NCBI GenBank assembly: GCA_040437565.1 | Contig: JBDOQK010000072.1 | Coordinates: forward strand, 1-64,000 | Source: Albugo candida | Taxonomy: Eukaryota > Oomycota > Peronosporomycetes > Albuginales | Reading direction: 5' to 3' | Length of the DNA: 64,000 nt | In this document: positions 45,250-56,900 of the stretch, piece by piece | How positions within the stretch are numbered: position 1 is the first letter of the stretch | Layout: each line of letters opens with the position of its first letter | Program-made: the position numbers and the translations under genes | Notes under the pieces: generated by a model | The model's database searches: none | What the model saw: the letters and a program-made list of their open reading frames with translations, nothing else | Told to the model about the DNA's origin: nothing

Positions 45250-45349
45250 NNNNNNNNNNNNNNNNNNNNNNNNNNNNNNNNNNNNNNNNNNNNNNNNNNN
45301 NNNNNNNNNNNNNNNNNNNNNNNNNNNNNNNNNNNNNNNNNNNNNNNNN
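45250..45349. other. Scaffold gap of 100 N, no visible flank repeat
   Basis: Lies at the left junction between the second copia element and the reversed copia fragment inside it. The true junction is therefore not visible. Confidence 0.85.
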
Positions 45350-46485
45350 TTTCTTGAAGAAGATCAAAAATATTTCAAATTTCTTTGCTGCCGCGTCCTT
45401 CATCTTGGCGAGAAAATTGCCACAATAGTTTGACTTGTGGTCAACGAAGCTTACCAGGTAGCGATTACTTAGTCTATACTTTGGTGTCATCGGTCCCTTC
45501 AAGTCACTGCATATCAATCCTCCAACTCTGTCGATAGGTGAATTCTTGCCCGTGTCTTGTTTCGAGTGATCGTTCTTTGTTTGCTTTCCCTGCGCGCAGG
45601 TTGAACAATTCACACGTTTCTTGTCACTCAGCTGTATCCCGGATCTCGGGTCCTTACACATTCGCTCGATAGTGTCATACGACAAATGAGCCATACGTTC
45701 ATGGAACAGCATCGGAGTGCCGCCTTGCACATCTTTCTCCTCACTGGCAGTCAATTCTTCATTGATTACCGCCATAATTACATCGCGTGAACTCATGGTC
45801 GGGTGTTTCGATTCGACTTGAAGCAATAGCACATTATCTTTCATTTTTACATCAAATGCCGCCGCACCAGTACTGGAATGCACTAGTGACTGGGAACCAT
45901 CCATATATGCCAGTTGGAAACCCCTTTTCTCCAACTTTCCATGTGGTATATTGTTCCTCGTAATTGATGGGGCAAGGCGGACATCAGTTAATCCCACGGT
46001 ACGAGGTTCCCCAGCTATAGTTACATGAAGCAGAACTGACCCGACCATCGTGACACGCAGTGATTTTCCATCCGGTAACATGCACTCGCTGTCACAATCA
46101 CGAGATTCTTCAAGCCTTTCTTCGCCGTTCACAAGATGTCGACTGGACCCGCTGTCCTAAATCCACTGATCTTGAACAATTTCTTGATCACCAACTACAG
46201 CGAGAGTCATATGAACACCACGTTCGTGTCCTTTTTCTCCACCCCTTTTTTCCAAGGCAATCAACTACAATGTGCCCAACTTTGTTGCATTTTAACAAGT
46301 TTGGGTATCTTTTCGTGGCTGTGCTGCTCCTACATGTAGCACGACATCATTACCGATAGACTTTGCACCACGCACACATCAGTTTCGATCGCTCGCGCGA
46401 AATGCGTCAGCTCCTCGGCGTGTCGCAAATAATCCGTGCGATATTTATCGTACTTAGCCAAAAGTACGTTTCGTAGGTCAGTTGA

Positions 46486-47122
46486 AGGTCTCTCTATTAC
46501 TAGAATTAGACTAACTGACTTCTCTGGTTGCCTAGGCTATCTCAAATAACAAATATACATATAAAAATCGTTTCGTGAAATACCTGTGAGAGATGATAAC
46601 ATGTCGTCTCGTTGATAATCTCGTATCGTAGTAGCCTCAGCACCCTTAATACGAGACTGTGTCCAGCTTGTAAAGGCTGTAAAGTTGAAAAAGTTGTTAA
46701 GTTGTAAAAATGGTCCAAAAGTACCGTGGTTTGCAAATTGGTGTGTCCACACTACGGTGAGCATAACCAGCCAACTAGGACTAGGATCTGAGTTGCACTT
46801 GCATTTTGACTTGTCTGTGCCGTACCCGCAGTAATGATCTTCGGCTTCTAAAAAATCCACCAAATGATCCTTGNNNNNNNNNNNNNNNNNNNNNNNNNNN
46901 NNNNNNNNNNNNNNNNNNNNNNNNNNNNNNNNNNNNNNNNNNNNNNNNNNNNNNNNNNNNNNNNNNNNNNNNNCAATTGGAGGATTGGGGGAGTAGGGTG
47001 AGATAAGTCTGGTGACCCTGGTGGTGAGATAGAGGGAGGACTGTTGAGCTCCAACGAAATTTGGTCGGAATGCTTTCGCTCCGGTCGCCTCGTCTCCAAT
47101 TCCTGAATTTGAACTGGACGTG
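46486..47122. mobile_element. Unclassified 0.64-kb insertion with 15-bp flanking repeat
   Basis: The 15-mer TCGTAGGTCAGTTGA occurs at 46471-46485 and again at 47123-47137. Between them is sequence foreign to gag; outside them the gag reading (LENIVQN.. then ..LRHAEELTHFA) would be continuous with one copy of the 15-mer. A 15-bp target duplication fits a LINE- or SINE-type insertion better than an LTR element or most DNA transposons. On the minus strand it starts with CCAGTTCAAATTCAGG, a little like a tRNA B box. No coding region or poly-A is obvious, and a 100-N gap (46874-46973) hides the middle. Confidence 0.6.
46874..46973. other. Scaffold gap of 100 N, no visible flank repeat
   Basis: Inside the unclassified insertion; flanks do not match, so the real length of the insertion is unknown. 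Confidence 0.85.
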
Positions 47123-50100
47123 TCGTAGGTCAGTTGATGCGTTTTGAACGATATTTTCGAGCACAAGCGTCTCTGCGCCACCCGTCGCATCACTCACAGC
47201 GACTAGATATAGAAAATGTTCGGGCCAAGAACGGTTCGGGTCCTTTCTCGCGGTCAGTAGCTTGGTTGCTTGAGCTTGAGTGATAGTGGTTCGAAAAGTC
47301 TGGTGCAAACATCCATGACGTATTGCAGCATCAGTTGCTGCTGCCACCAGGTCGCTAGTTGCTTGTGGTAATACCGTTCCGCATTGCCAATCAGGTAATG
47401 CCTCAAAAGGTCAGCCTTGACTTCTTCTGACCAATCGAAAACACACGCCATCTGAGCGAACACCAGCTGTCGAACGCAACGATGACCCCGATCCAAAAAT
47501 CCAGAATCTAGCCCTTCGTACTGTATTGGCTTCTTTCCATGAAATGAGCGAATAGACCGTTTTCTCTGCCGAGAATCGGGCACTTTAACCCCAACCGCTC
47601 GAGGTGAGTAATGACATAGAGGTTTGCTGGGTGGTATCGGTGCTTTCTGCGGCATCTGAGCCTGAACAATTGGTTGACCGTGCCTCATGGCTGCATATTC
47701 CTGATGCTGACGGTACATCGAGCTCTGAAAATGTGTTACTCTTGGTACTGGAGCTTGGACAGGGGGAGGCGTGTGTAGGAGCGCACCTATCTTCATGCGC
47801 GACGAGCCAAAACTTCTCCTACACGCCGACTGAAATACACCGGTTTCTTGAGCGCCCCTCATGCGCTCATCTTCTTCCCTCTTGATTTGTGACATCCCTA
47901 GGCGACCCATGCGTTCTTTCATGGCCGTCAGTGCCTCGAGTATCTTGAGGCTCATATCGCTAGAGGCACCTCTCCCTTCACGAGCATCTGCCACTGCAGT
48001 CTCGGTGGGTGGATATGTATCGACCTGTACGCGGCCGTCTGGTGTCGTTTGTGCGCGATGTGCGCGTGGGAACGATAGGAGTTCATCACCTATAAAAACC
48101 TCCATGGCTCTTTCTTTTTCGTGCAAATGTGAAAGTGTTATGAACTGTTATCATGTGCATTTCCCATCTAATCTGTCAGCATTCAACCTACAACATCGCG
48201 CACTATTTCAAACAGCACGGTCGTTAGATGACATCTTCGAACAGATCACGACCAAGGTCTCGAAAATATCACCAAATTTGCCAGCTCTTCGAGAAGCTTT
48301 TATGTGGTGTTAATGGGACAACTAAATCCTCAGCGTGAAGATTACTTTCGACATGCAGAGGAACTGGTCAATTTTCACACAGCTAAATGATCCAAGCATT
48401 CGCCTGGGAAATAAGCCGACGGTGGCCGCTTTTAAAAAAACTAATATTGGACGACTCAAAACAATTGAAGAGCGCCAAAGGAGAAACCAGGTGCCTGCTT
48501 CATGTCTGAAATGGAAGGTCATTACAAACGCGACCGCAAGCAAGAAGTCAAGAAGGATTTTGCGTTGGCAGTTGCAGACAATGTCGACGCCATATGTCAA
48601 TGGATTTTGGATAGTGGATCGAGTCGTCACCTGGTGACGCACCATCACGACTTTACAGTGCAAAAGAATGTGATGAAGAATGCCTGCTTCCAAATGGAGA
48701 GAGTCTGAAAATGCAGCTCAAAGGAAACGCCGATTTAGTAGTACGCGTCGATGGTGATCTTCGTCTCATCAAACTTAGCGACATCTACTAATTGACAGAT
48801 CTTCCGTCGAATATACTTTCGTATGGAAGAATCGAAGAAAAATGATATGAACTTCGTTATGATGGACGCACGCGCTCGATGGTCCGACGCAGCGACGGTT
48901 TCAAGATCTTCGATGTTGACAAGGACAGCAATAACGTATTGGTTGTACGTGATGTGATTAAGGATTTAGTTGGACTTGGTACCAGGAAACCTGACGACTG
49001 AATATTTGCAGCTCTCGCTGAAGCTGTCAGCTCAATGCACAAGCGGGAAGTCTGCTGGATTTTCACTTGCGATTTGCGCATCTGGCTTATGGCAGTATTG
49101 AGAGAATGGAAAACGACTCAGAGAGCGGCATGATTCTCACGAATAAAGAAAGGCCAGCGTGCATCATATGCGCACAGGGCAAGCAGACGCGCAATAATCA
49201 GTCGACCAAAGACACTGGAATGAATGCTCCTAAAGACCGATTAGGTGGCGTTATCTGTAGCGATATTAAGGGTCTAATCACTCCAATCGACAGGTGTGGA
49301 AATAGGTACCTTATTATTTTCGTGGATCACAAAAGCAACTACTGCCGTGTGTTTCTGGCAAAAACGAAGGACAAGGCGACAAAGTCATTCGAGAACTTTC
49401 TTCGACTGTAGGATTCACTGCCATCAGGAGCCCGAAACAGAAGAACCTCGATCGGCGTGGAGAAAAAGGACCTGTTATTGGCAAGAGCGACGAAATAAAA
49501 GGGTACAAGGTGCTGTTTACCAATGATCGCGTGGTGCGAACAACGCAATATGTCAGAAATACTAAGATCCTCAGCGAGGATGCAAGCGCGCAATTTGTTC
49601 GTCAAATGAATGAAAACAACGCGGAAGAAGCTTACAACAAGAAGATCACTGATCCCATTGACTTGAGCGTCGAATCAGCATCTGAGATGGACGCTGTATG
49701 TGACATACGGACAGAAACAACAGCGATGTTGCACATCGGGAAGAGCTACAAGTGGTAATGAGAAAATTCAAGAAGCGCGTCAAGCGTGGAGAAAGAAGAA
49801 GTAATCTGAACAAAGCTTCATTTAATCAGCCGGCAATGAGCACGAGGACGAGATATGATGGAAGAAATATCGCACCACGCGAGATTATTGATGCTGCTTA
49901 TACATTGTGTGGACCCGAAGTTTGGAGAGAAGCCATGAAAATTGACAAGTTTCTGGGGTGGGAGCGCGTTGCTGAGTCGGTGATAGATTCATTAAGTCCA
50001 ATGACACGTGGGAGATGGTATTGCTCACGGATGAAATGTGCCCTCTTCACGCAAAATGGGTGTTCAATAGAAAAACAGATGCTAGCAGAAACGTCAAGCG

Positions 50101-51534
50101 CTCCAAATCCGCATGGTGGCGTGCGGAAATGTACAGTCATTTAGTAAAAATATACACTAACATTCGTCGTCGTGGAAGGTTATCCTTTCACTATCCGATA
50201 TATGGGGTGTACCGGCGCGTCATGGGGACGTACCCAATGCGTATGTCAAGGCCTCTACTGAACCGGATCTGGACATTTACCTGTACGTTCCACAAGGAAT
50301 GAGAGTGAGTGAGAAGGAGCTAAAGCGTTTAGGTGCTCATCACACAAAACAAGTGGTGCTTCAACTCCAGCGTAGCTTTTATGGAATAAAACAAGCTGGA
50401 AGACTCTAGCAGTAACTTATACATGCAGAACTACTTCGTGTCGGATTCGTACAATGTGTCATGTGTCACAGACTCGTCCATCTACTACAAATGAGATCAC
50501 GATGGAAAGAATGCCGTCGGAGTATATGTTGATGATTTGCTGGTGACCGGGACGTAAACAATTGGTAACGCTCCAGATCAAGGACTTGGGCGTCGTTAGC
50601 AAGTTTCTACGGATGCGACTTACTCATTCTTTGGAATTTGGGTCATAGAATTGACCAAGAAAAAATGTTAGATGAGCTACTATCAAATTTCGGCCTACAA
50701 GATGCACACCGCATGATGACACCCACAGGGCTCGCTCATGATACTGACATGATGGAAGCCGACCCGATCCTACCCGCGCATGGGCCAGTCGCCTCAGCAT
50801 CACTGATACACATTCAGTCAATCGTGGTATCACTGTTATGGTTGGCGCGATGCACACTACCGAACATTGCGTATGCGGTTCACCAAGCTACGCGTCGAGC
50901 CCATGCTCCTATGATAAGCGAGTGGCACTTGAGCAAAGGAATTGCCAGGTATTTGGAAGGAACCAAAAACTTCAAGTTTCAGCTTGGACAGAAACAGGCT
51001 AAGCAAATCACTACTGTGCAACTTTCAAGCGCAAGCGATGCGGACTTTGCAGGGGACAAGATTAGATGCAAGTCGATAAGCGGAACGATCTTTCGTGTGG
51101 GTGACATGATAGTGGGCTAGACGTGCTGGAAGCAAGCCTCAGTATCGCAATCGAATATGGAAGCGAAGTTCGCGTCGTCTTCACATGCCGGTCAACAGCT
51201 CCTGGTATTACGTGAGCTAATTGTTGAACTGGGGATTAACATGGAATTACCTATGCAGACGGAGAAAGACAATTCAGCAGCTATCCGACAGATGGAAAAC
51301 AAAGAATGTTCGACGCGAGCCAAGCATATCGACATTTAGCTCAAGTTCATCAAAGATTGTGCTAAACGGGGCATCGCAAAGCCATGTTATGTGCTCACCG
51401 GAGAGATGGCAGCTGACTTGCTTACGAAGACATTTAGCGCTGTTCGACTATAACAATTGATGGGGCTATGTTCGCTGATACGCGAAACTAGTAAGGATCA
51501 GGACATGAATTTGGGTAACAAACACACGGCGCCG

Positions 51535-51545
51535 TGAGGAAGGAG
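51535..51545 (+). other. Polypurine tract of the second copia element
   Basis: TGAGGAAGGAG directly before the 3' LTR, where plus-strand priming is expected for LTR elements. Confidence 0.6.
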
Positions 51546-51773
51546 TGGTGGAAAGTAACGACTCCACATTGCCATCCGCCGGGCGTTTTGGGGAAACGAT
51601 CCAAGAATCTAAATAGTGGTTTCGTATACCTTCCGCTGGGACTGTCCCGACGCGGTGATTTTGTAATTAAGTAGACCGTAGAAAGAGAAACTAACAGTCA
51701 TGAATAATATACTTACTTCTATTTTCCCTACCTTCAGTGAAGAAAATTTTCATTCTGTGCGGCATTTACGACA
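51546..51773 (+). repeat. 3' LTR of the second copia element
   Basis: 228 bp, begins TGGTGGAAAG and ends TTACGACA; aligns with 44376-44605. Confidence 0.9.
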
Positions 51774-52516
51774 ATCGCAAAATAGCGGACTATGAAACTT
51801 CTATCCAAATGAGCGCATATCTGGACAGCTATCACCTTAGACTTTGGCATATTAATTTCTTCAAATAGGGATAAAAATCCTGCGGATCGCGAGTCTGTAA
51901 GGTCGAAAAATGCTCTCTTCCATCAAGCAAGCCGTTTCAAAAGCTGAATATGAGCTTGGCTGAGATTCTCAACTGGATAAACCCAAAAATAGAAGAAAAA
52001 TCACAGTATCAAACATCTATATGTGTAACCTGCATATCAAGTACAAGGTTTGCTTCCATGCTACAAAGTACGTGTTCGACACTCTGGAAACGTTGCCTAC
52101 ATGTTTACACGCGAGACGTGCATCCTTACGTATTTACTTACTCAGATAAAATTCAATTCTAATTTAGAAAATCTGTCCGTCAAACCAGGCTGAGAATACG
52201 ATTACGGTATCGTACACCTATGTGTCCCAACTGCATGTTTACGTTCAGGTTTGCTTCCATGCTTACAAAGTACGTGATCGGTAGTCGACTGCGCTACCAA
52301 CTTGTCTACGCTGCGAGGCGTGCAACTTTTGTTTTGTAAAATACCCATATAGGTAGAGCCTACCCAAGTCGAACATGCATTTGAGCAGAACTCACAACTC
52401 AACGATAGGAATAACATAAGATGTGCTCTTCCATATATTGTGTGGTGGTGGACTGAACCATGATAAATTCAGCTAAAAGGTTATCACAATCTAATAATAC
52501 ATCCTCGGAAAACACA
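51774..52516 (+). promoter_or_regulatory. Upstream region of the secreted-protein gene
   Basis: About 740 bp between the copia element and the signal peptide. It is similar along most of its length to 62124-62575 (shared strings such as GGTCGAAAAATGCT and CTTCCATCAAGCAAGCC). The copy here has an extra stretch, 52045-52335, not seen in the other (next entry). No promoter motif can be named with confidence. Confidence 0.5.
52045..52335 (-). repeat. Two imperfect tandem copies of a tRNA-like sequence
   Basis: About 80 bp at 52045-52128 (starting AGGTTTGCTTCCATGC) recurs in diverged form at 52247-52330. On the minus strand the second copy reads TAGACAAGTTGGTAGCGCAG followed by TCGACTACCGATC, which looks like a tRNA D-arm and anticodon 5' stem (box A region TAG..CAGTTGGTAG.GC). 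There is no proper T-arm, so it is not a tRNA gene; a tRNA-derived short element is possible. Confidence 0.35.
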
Positions 52517-53566
52517 ATGAAGATCTACTTGGCACTTTCGTGCTGCACTGCTTTGCTTGGAGTCTTACCAGCATATTGCCATCACGTCGACGGATACAGC
52601 ATGTGGTTCCACTGTTCCTTTTACGAAAATGTAAGCTTGAGGAAGTGTGGGCCAAGTGTCAGAATAACAAAGATAATTCAGCATGGATATCTCATGCAAT
52701 TTTATATGGAAGAGGACAGTGATGCCACACCTCCGTTGTCGCGATGCCTGCCTGAAACGCCAATAAGAGAAAAAAGCCATATCGACCGAATCATAGGAAA
52801 ATTCTTGTATCGAATAGTATTATCTGGCGATTGTTATAGTTATGACGTGATGAAGCACTACAATCCAGAAGTCAAAGTAAGCGCGAAGTATACCTATGAC
52901 CACACTATAGCAGGTTGTTGGAAAATATCTACGAAGCTCATGGAGAATTTACAGGATAACAGGAAGCTGACGTACTGGGAAGACGATCAAATGACTCTTG
53001 ATCCTGACAAATTCTTAGAATTGGCTCCAAAAGGAACCTATTCATTCACGCAGCATGGTGACTACATTCGTATAAATTACGATCTGGATGCTTCAAAGAT
53101 CGGTGGTCAAGGTAGCGATTTCAAGCCTGAGGACGATCTTCGTATTTCTAATATCAAAGCGGGTGAAGCAGAATACTCCGAACAAAAGGTACATATACGT
53201 CTCGCTGATTATGTAACCAAACTACCAGCGAAACCTTATGAAATGTTCATAGAATGGCTCCAAACGAAGTATATCATAAATCACAGATATGGTACGTTAG
53301 AAGAACGTGGTGACGCCTCCTCCGCCAATCAATTCTTGATCACAATTCCTGGTAACCCGCCCGAAGATGTATACCCTTTCGTCGATTGGGACGACGCTTC
53401 ATTGCAAATCGTTCTTAGCGATAGTGAACACTGGGTGCTGAACCATCGGTATTTGAAGGTGTTCAATATCAACATAAGCACACATGGTGACACAAAAACG
53501 TATAACATAACCCATCGTAATAGGCTAGCGAATTTCAAGGCTGGCAATATATCGATTGATGGTTAG
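52517..53566 (+). CDS. Secreted protein of unknown function (candidate effector)
   Basis: The frame is open from 52460 and an ATG there is possible, but ATG 52517 is preferred because it starts a textbook signal peptide (MKIYLALSCCTALLGVLPAYC, cleavage near AYC-HH), giving 349 residues. The mature part has five cysteines in its first about 140 residues (HCSFY, RKCGP, SRCLP, DCYSY, AGCWK), several N-glycosylation sequons (NVS, NIS, NIT), and no membrane segment or RXLR motif. HHVDGYSMWFHC is near the N-terminus but is not the Albugo CHXC motif. Downstream frames to 53985 (YLEANMHRSVDSLVNLL; VIEPLMEALTVVFHKTD) are also matched by the second locus, so the gene may have had, or still have, further 3' exons. 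A decayed paralogous locus lies at 61.7-64 kb. Confidence 0.75.
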   Translation: MKIYLALSCCTALLGVLPAYCHHVDGYSMWFHCSFYENVSLRKCGPSVRITKIIQHGYLMQFYMEEDSDATPPLSRCLPETPIREKSHIDRIIGKFLYRIVLSGDCYSYDVMKHYNPEVKVSAKYTYDHTIAGCWKISTKLMENLQDNRKLTYWEDDQMTLDPDKFLELAPKGTYSFTQHGDYIRINYDLDASKIGGQGSDFKPEDDLRISNIKAGEAEYSEQKVHIRLADYVTKLPAKPYEMFIEWLQTKYIINHRYGTLEERGDASSANQFLITIPGNPPEDVYPFVDWDDASLQIVLSDSEHWVLNHRYLKVFNINISTHGDTKTYNITHRNRLANFKAGNISIDG

Positions 53567-53990
53567 CACATACCTTCGTTATAAAATATATAATGCTTTT
53601 ACCAATCCAAGATTTGACTTTTCCAGTGCCCAGATTGCTTCGTACGCCGAGCAATATTCTCAAATCTACCTGGAAGCAAACATGCATCGATCAGTAGACA
53701 GTCTTGTAAATCTGCTACTTCTTACCGTTGACACGAAAAACTCAACGTTTGTAGTCTTCATTGATTATCTTGGTGGTCGTCGACAGTATTACAAAGGACT
53801 TGAGCGGGATAGGCAGCGTCAAGTCTGGATACAAAGTAATTGAGCCGTTGATGGAAGCGCTTACTGTCGTCTTCCATAAGACCGATCGCTCTGCAAATTA
53901 TTTTGCCGTACGCATCCGCGTCATTCTTCGAAATCAGTCGATTCGACTCGATAGACAGAATCCATCAGGACACTTCGAGCGTTAAGCTCA
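53567..53990 (+). other. Downstream segment conserved between the two secreted-protein loci
   Basis: Similarity to the second locus continues past the stop to about 53990 (for example GCTTACTGTC and CAGTCGATTCGACTC are shared with 63790-63912). Two open frames with coding flavour lie here, at 53600-53842 and 53760-53985. They may be 3' exons or the decayed end of a longer ancestral protein. Confidence 0.45.
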
Positions 53991-56900
53991 CCTATTACTC
54001 CGGCAGGTTTGGAAACTAAAAAAGTTGATCGCTTTACATGTGAGAAGCAAACGAAGCGTTGCAATGGGTTCGAGTGACATCAAGCATATCTGCTGTTCAA
54101 CAAGGGCGTATTTTAAATTGATTCACAAACCATTGTTTCCATCGCAAACATGAAGATACGACAAAGTTATACTCCAAGGTCACACTGGCGGTGGGGTGGA
54201 AGTAAGTTGTCAAGAGGTCCACATTGAGGATGATTTGAGTTTCAAAGGAGATGCTTGAAACAGCAACGTGACATGGAATACGGACGAGAAAAATGCGAAA
54301 ACTTCAGTTGGGTTTTTAGACTACTACTCAGCTTAGTTGCATTTTTTTTCGTCGACTATGCCAGCTGCATTTGAAGATCATGTAGGAATCTGATTACGCG
54401 CACTTGATGCTAGTGAGAAAATGTGGAGGAGCTCAAGGCAGTAAATCATAGGGACGGCTTCCTACTTGGCTCATAACAAAGAATGTAAGGGGTCATTGTC
54501 AAGCGCAAACTTCATTGCGCAAAAGTAACTTTGTCTTGCTTTCGTGGATAAGGCTCATGCTTTAAACGTCCAGGACATGAAGAGTAATAGTACTTGATGT
54601 TGGGTGGTGAGCGAAGATGGTTGTGTTTCAGGAAAATGCCAAAATTGAGGGTTTTTTAGAAAATTAAATCTCTAAGCAATCGTTAGACCAAGAACCAAGT
54701 GCGACTAAAACGACTGAAAGCCTGGAGCGCATTCTTGAGTCATTCCAACACTCGAACGTGTCAATCGCGAAAAAAGTCCGAATCGCCACCTTATTAAAGA
54801 ATCCGCAATCGTCACCTTGCTGGAATAGGTCAAATTCTAATCGTAAGCATATTGTCACGTCGATGAGGAACAACTTCGTATTGATGCAAAAAAGACTTCC
54901 ATACAAGAATGATCTATCGTAGAAAAAGCATAGAAACATGTGCGTATCCCTAAGCATTCGTCGACAGACAACTTTCTCGCGTGCTGATAGATCGTTCGGG
55001 AATGCAGGCATAATATCGCGGATGTGTCTGTCATGTAGAATAGAAAAAAGTTACAAAGGATGAATCACGAAAATGGGCCAAAAGAGAGCTTGTTCTCATT
55101 CTTTTGATTTGTGATATTTGCAACGTCCCAACACGTGAATCATAGATACAAGACTGCCTCTGTGCGCTTGATAAAGAGCATATTGCCCAGTAACAGAAAT
55201 CCCCTCCTATCGGATCAAAATAACACCATTGCTTCATTTCTAAAACCATATAAAACGCCTTCACGTTAATAATTCCGAGCATTCTGATTGATGCAAGCAG
55301 GTGAGCGCAGTCCGAAATTGCATATTTTGGAAATGTTATCGTCGGTCGATGACATATTCTCTAACGATTAATCGCAATATGCGTACAAACATCTTCCAAA
55401 AGTATCGTGAATCACCCACTGTATCTAGTCTAACTCCCATGCTTGTTCCAAGTTCAGCGTTTGACTGGATCACATTGGAAAGCTCTCTCCGGGTATAGTA
55501 CTTCAATACGATTTGAGGTGCCCATAACGCCCGATTCTTCCAACTAACGGATAACATTTCGATGCCCACATCCGTATTTTTCAAGCCTAATTTTTCTCGA
55601 TACCTTTTCTGCTTATTAAGCGCCACTAAGTCTTGATTCGAAATACCGCTATACGTTGGCGTCTATTTCTTTTGCACTGTGTGTAGTATTCGGTTGCCTA
55701 ATCGGTTTCAAGTCAACAGGTTTAGTGAGTCGATATCGATACGTTATTCACGCAGAATGTAATTTCAGGAAAAAAGGAATGATTTTTTTCATCTGTAAAT
55801 CCTTCTTCAATCGTTTAGAGCCCTAGATGCTAGTGAAGCCATCGTCACATTCCACAAAAAAAAATCTGACTACTTCAGAAACTGCTACTTAAGAGAAAAA
55901 GTCGCACAAGAAATCAGACTGCATCGATCGTCGAGTCGTTGACCCATTCCAACGTTCTGAATATTTCTCGTCCATATTTATCACGCGATTATGAGAAGGT
56001 GGTTACATCACAGAATACCTCTCAGGACGGACAGAATTTTTACGCAATCTAGGAATTTTGTTCACGTGGATCTCCGGCTGAGCCAAGCAGACATCAAGAG
56101 TTTTGGCTGGATTTTGATCGAGAGAAGCTTAAAAGTATGTTTGCCGTTTACGAGTTGCCTTGCTGTTCCTTAAATGAGCCATCAAGACTCGAAATTCGCT
56201 AATGTGCTACTTAGTTCGGTTTATCAAGCAAAAATATCAAACTTTGGGCTGGTGACCAGCATCTTGTACGATGTGTATTTCTGTACTCGATACTAATGTT
56301 TCACATGCAAGGATTACCATTCTACATTTTGCGGAAGGTATTTCAGTATTGGGGATTCTAGTAAGACGATTGGACGAATTAAACTAAGAGCAAATGGACA
56401 TTTGGTCCCTTGAAAAGATGCTTCATGGCTTGCTTCGGCAAAACTTAATTCCGACAGAAAGATGGTTGGGTTATAAAATTGAATTAGGGCTCTCCTCAAG
56501 GAGCTCATCAACCATGTGTGTAGTGAAACGAACACCAGTTCCCTTATTTGAGGAGTTGTCCTCTGGAGCAGCAGATATGGTTCTCGGCTAACTGCATTCT
56601 GTCCGTAATCTGATGTCAACTTTTGAATGATGGATGCGGACTTGGAACAAGCATATTGCAATGAAGCTACTTATAGCGTGAGAAGTGTTACGTCACGTCA
56701 TTTTAGGCTGTAAGCACTCGATGAAGAAGAAATGAAAATCAATATGTGACCCCGAAGAGTCACCCGAAATTATCAACTAAATGCAGTACAGAAAATTATT
56801 CTGTCGCCACCTAAGGCATCATCAACCAGCATGATCGGCGAATCTGATTACTAGTGGGGTATATTTATGGATACTAGCGATGAAATTTTCAAGTTCGACT

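Larger units (their letters stand above)
45350..48165 (-). mobile_element. Reversed copia fragment nested in the second copia element
   Basis: Minus-strand copia sequence: a long gag segment at 47254-48126 (SFPRAHRAQTTPDGR.. to YYHKQLATWWQQQ), more gag with GGAETLVLENIVQ near 47200 and YLRHAEELTHFA near 46420, and protease/integrase (GTPMLFHERMAHLSYDTIER; CAQGKQTKND; NRYLVSFVDHKSNYC) at 45360-46130. At its 5' end (48126-48165) about 40 bp resembles the inner end of the LTR of the first element (GTGCAAATGTGAAAGTGTTATG). The host element resumes at about 48160 with its own gag in plus orientation. It is a fragment, broken in several places and itself carrying an insertion. Confidence 0.8.
44376..51773 (+). 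mobile_element. Decayed Ty1/copia LTR retrotransposon with nested insertion
   Basis: LTRs at 44376-44605 (230 bp) and 51546-51773 (228 bp), both TG..CA, with a purine tract (GAGGAAGGAG) just before the right LTR and a primer-binding site GGTTATGAGCCC at 44606, complementary to initiator Met-tRNA. Flanking 5-mers ATAGT and ATCGC look like a worn target duplication. Plus-strand parts: gag from 44610, a protease-type DSGSSRH near 48615, integrase (CAQGKQTRNNQ; VFLAKTKD) near 49180-49410, reverse transcriptase (LYGIKQAG-like, YVDDLL) near 50370-50550, and RNase H (DADFAGDK; NSAAIRQM; AKHIDI) near 51030-51340. It is broken at many points and interrupted by a reversed copia fragment. LTRs differ at roughly a tenth of positions by eye, so it is old. 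Confidence 0.93.

Noticed and set aside
52270-52330. A functional tRNA gene on the minus strand
   Set aside because: Only a D-arm and part of the anticodon stem are recognisable; there is no T-arm with GGTTCRA and no closing acceptor stem.
52580-52620. CHXC effector motif of Albugo in the secreted protein
   Set aside because: The sequence after the signal peptide reads CHHV, without the fourth-position cysteine; no RXLR or LxLFLAK motif was found either.
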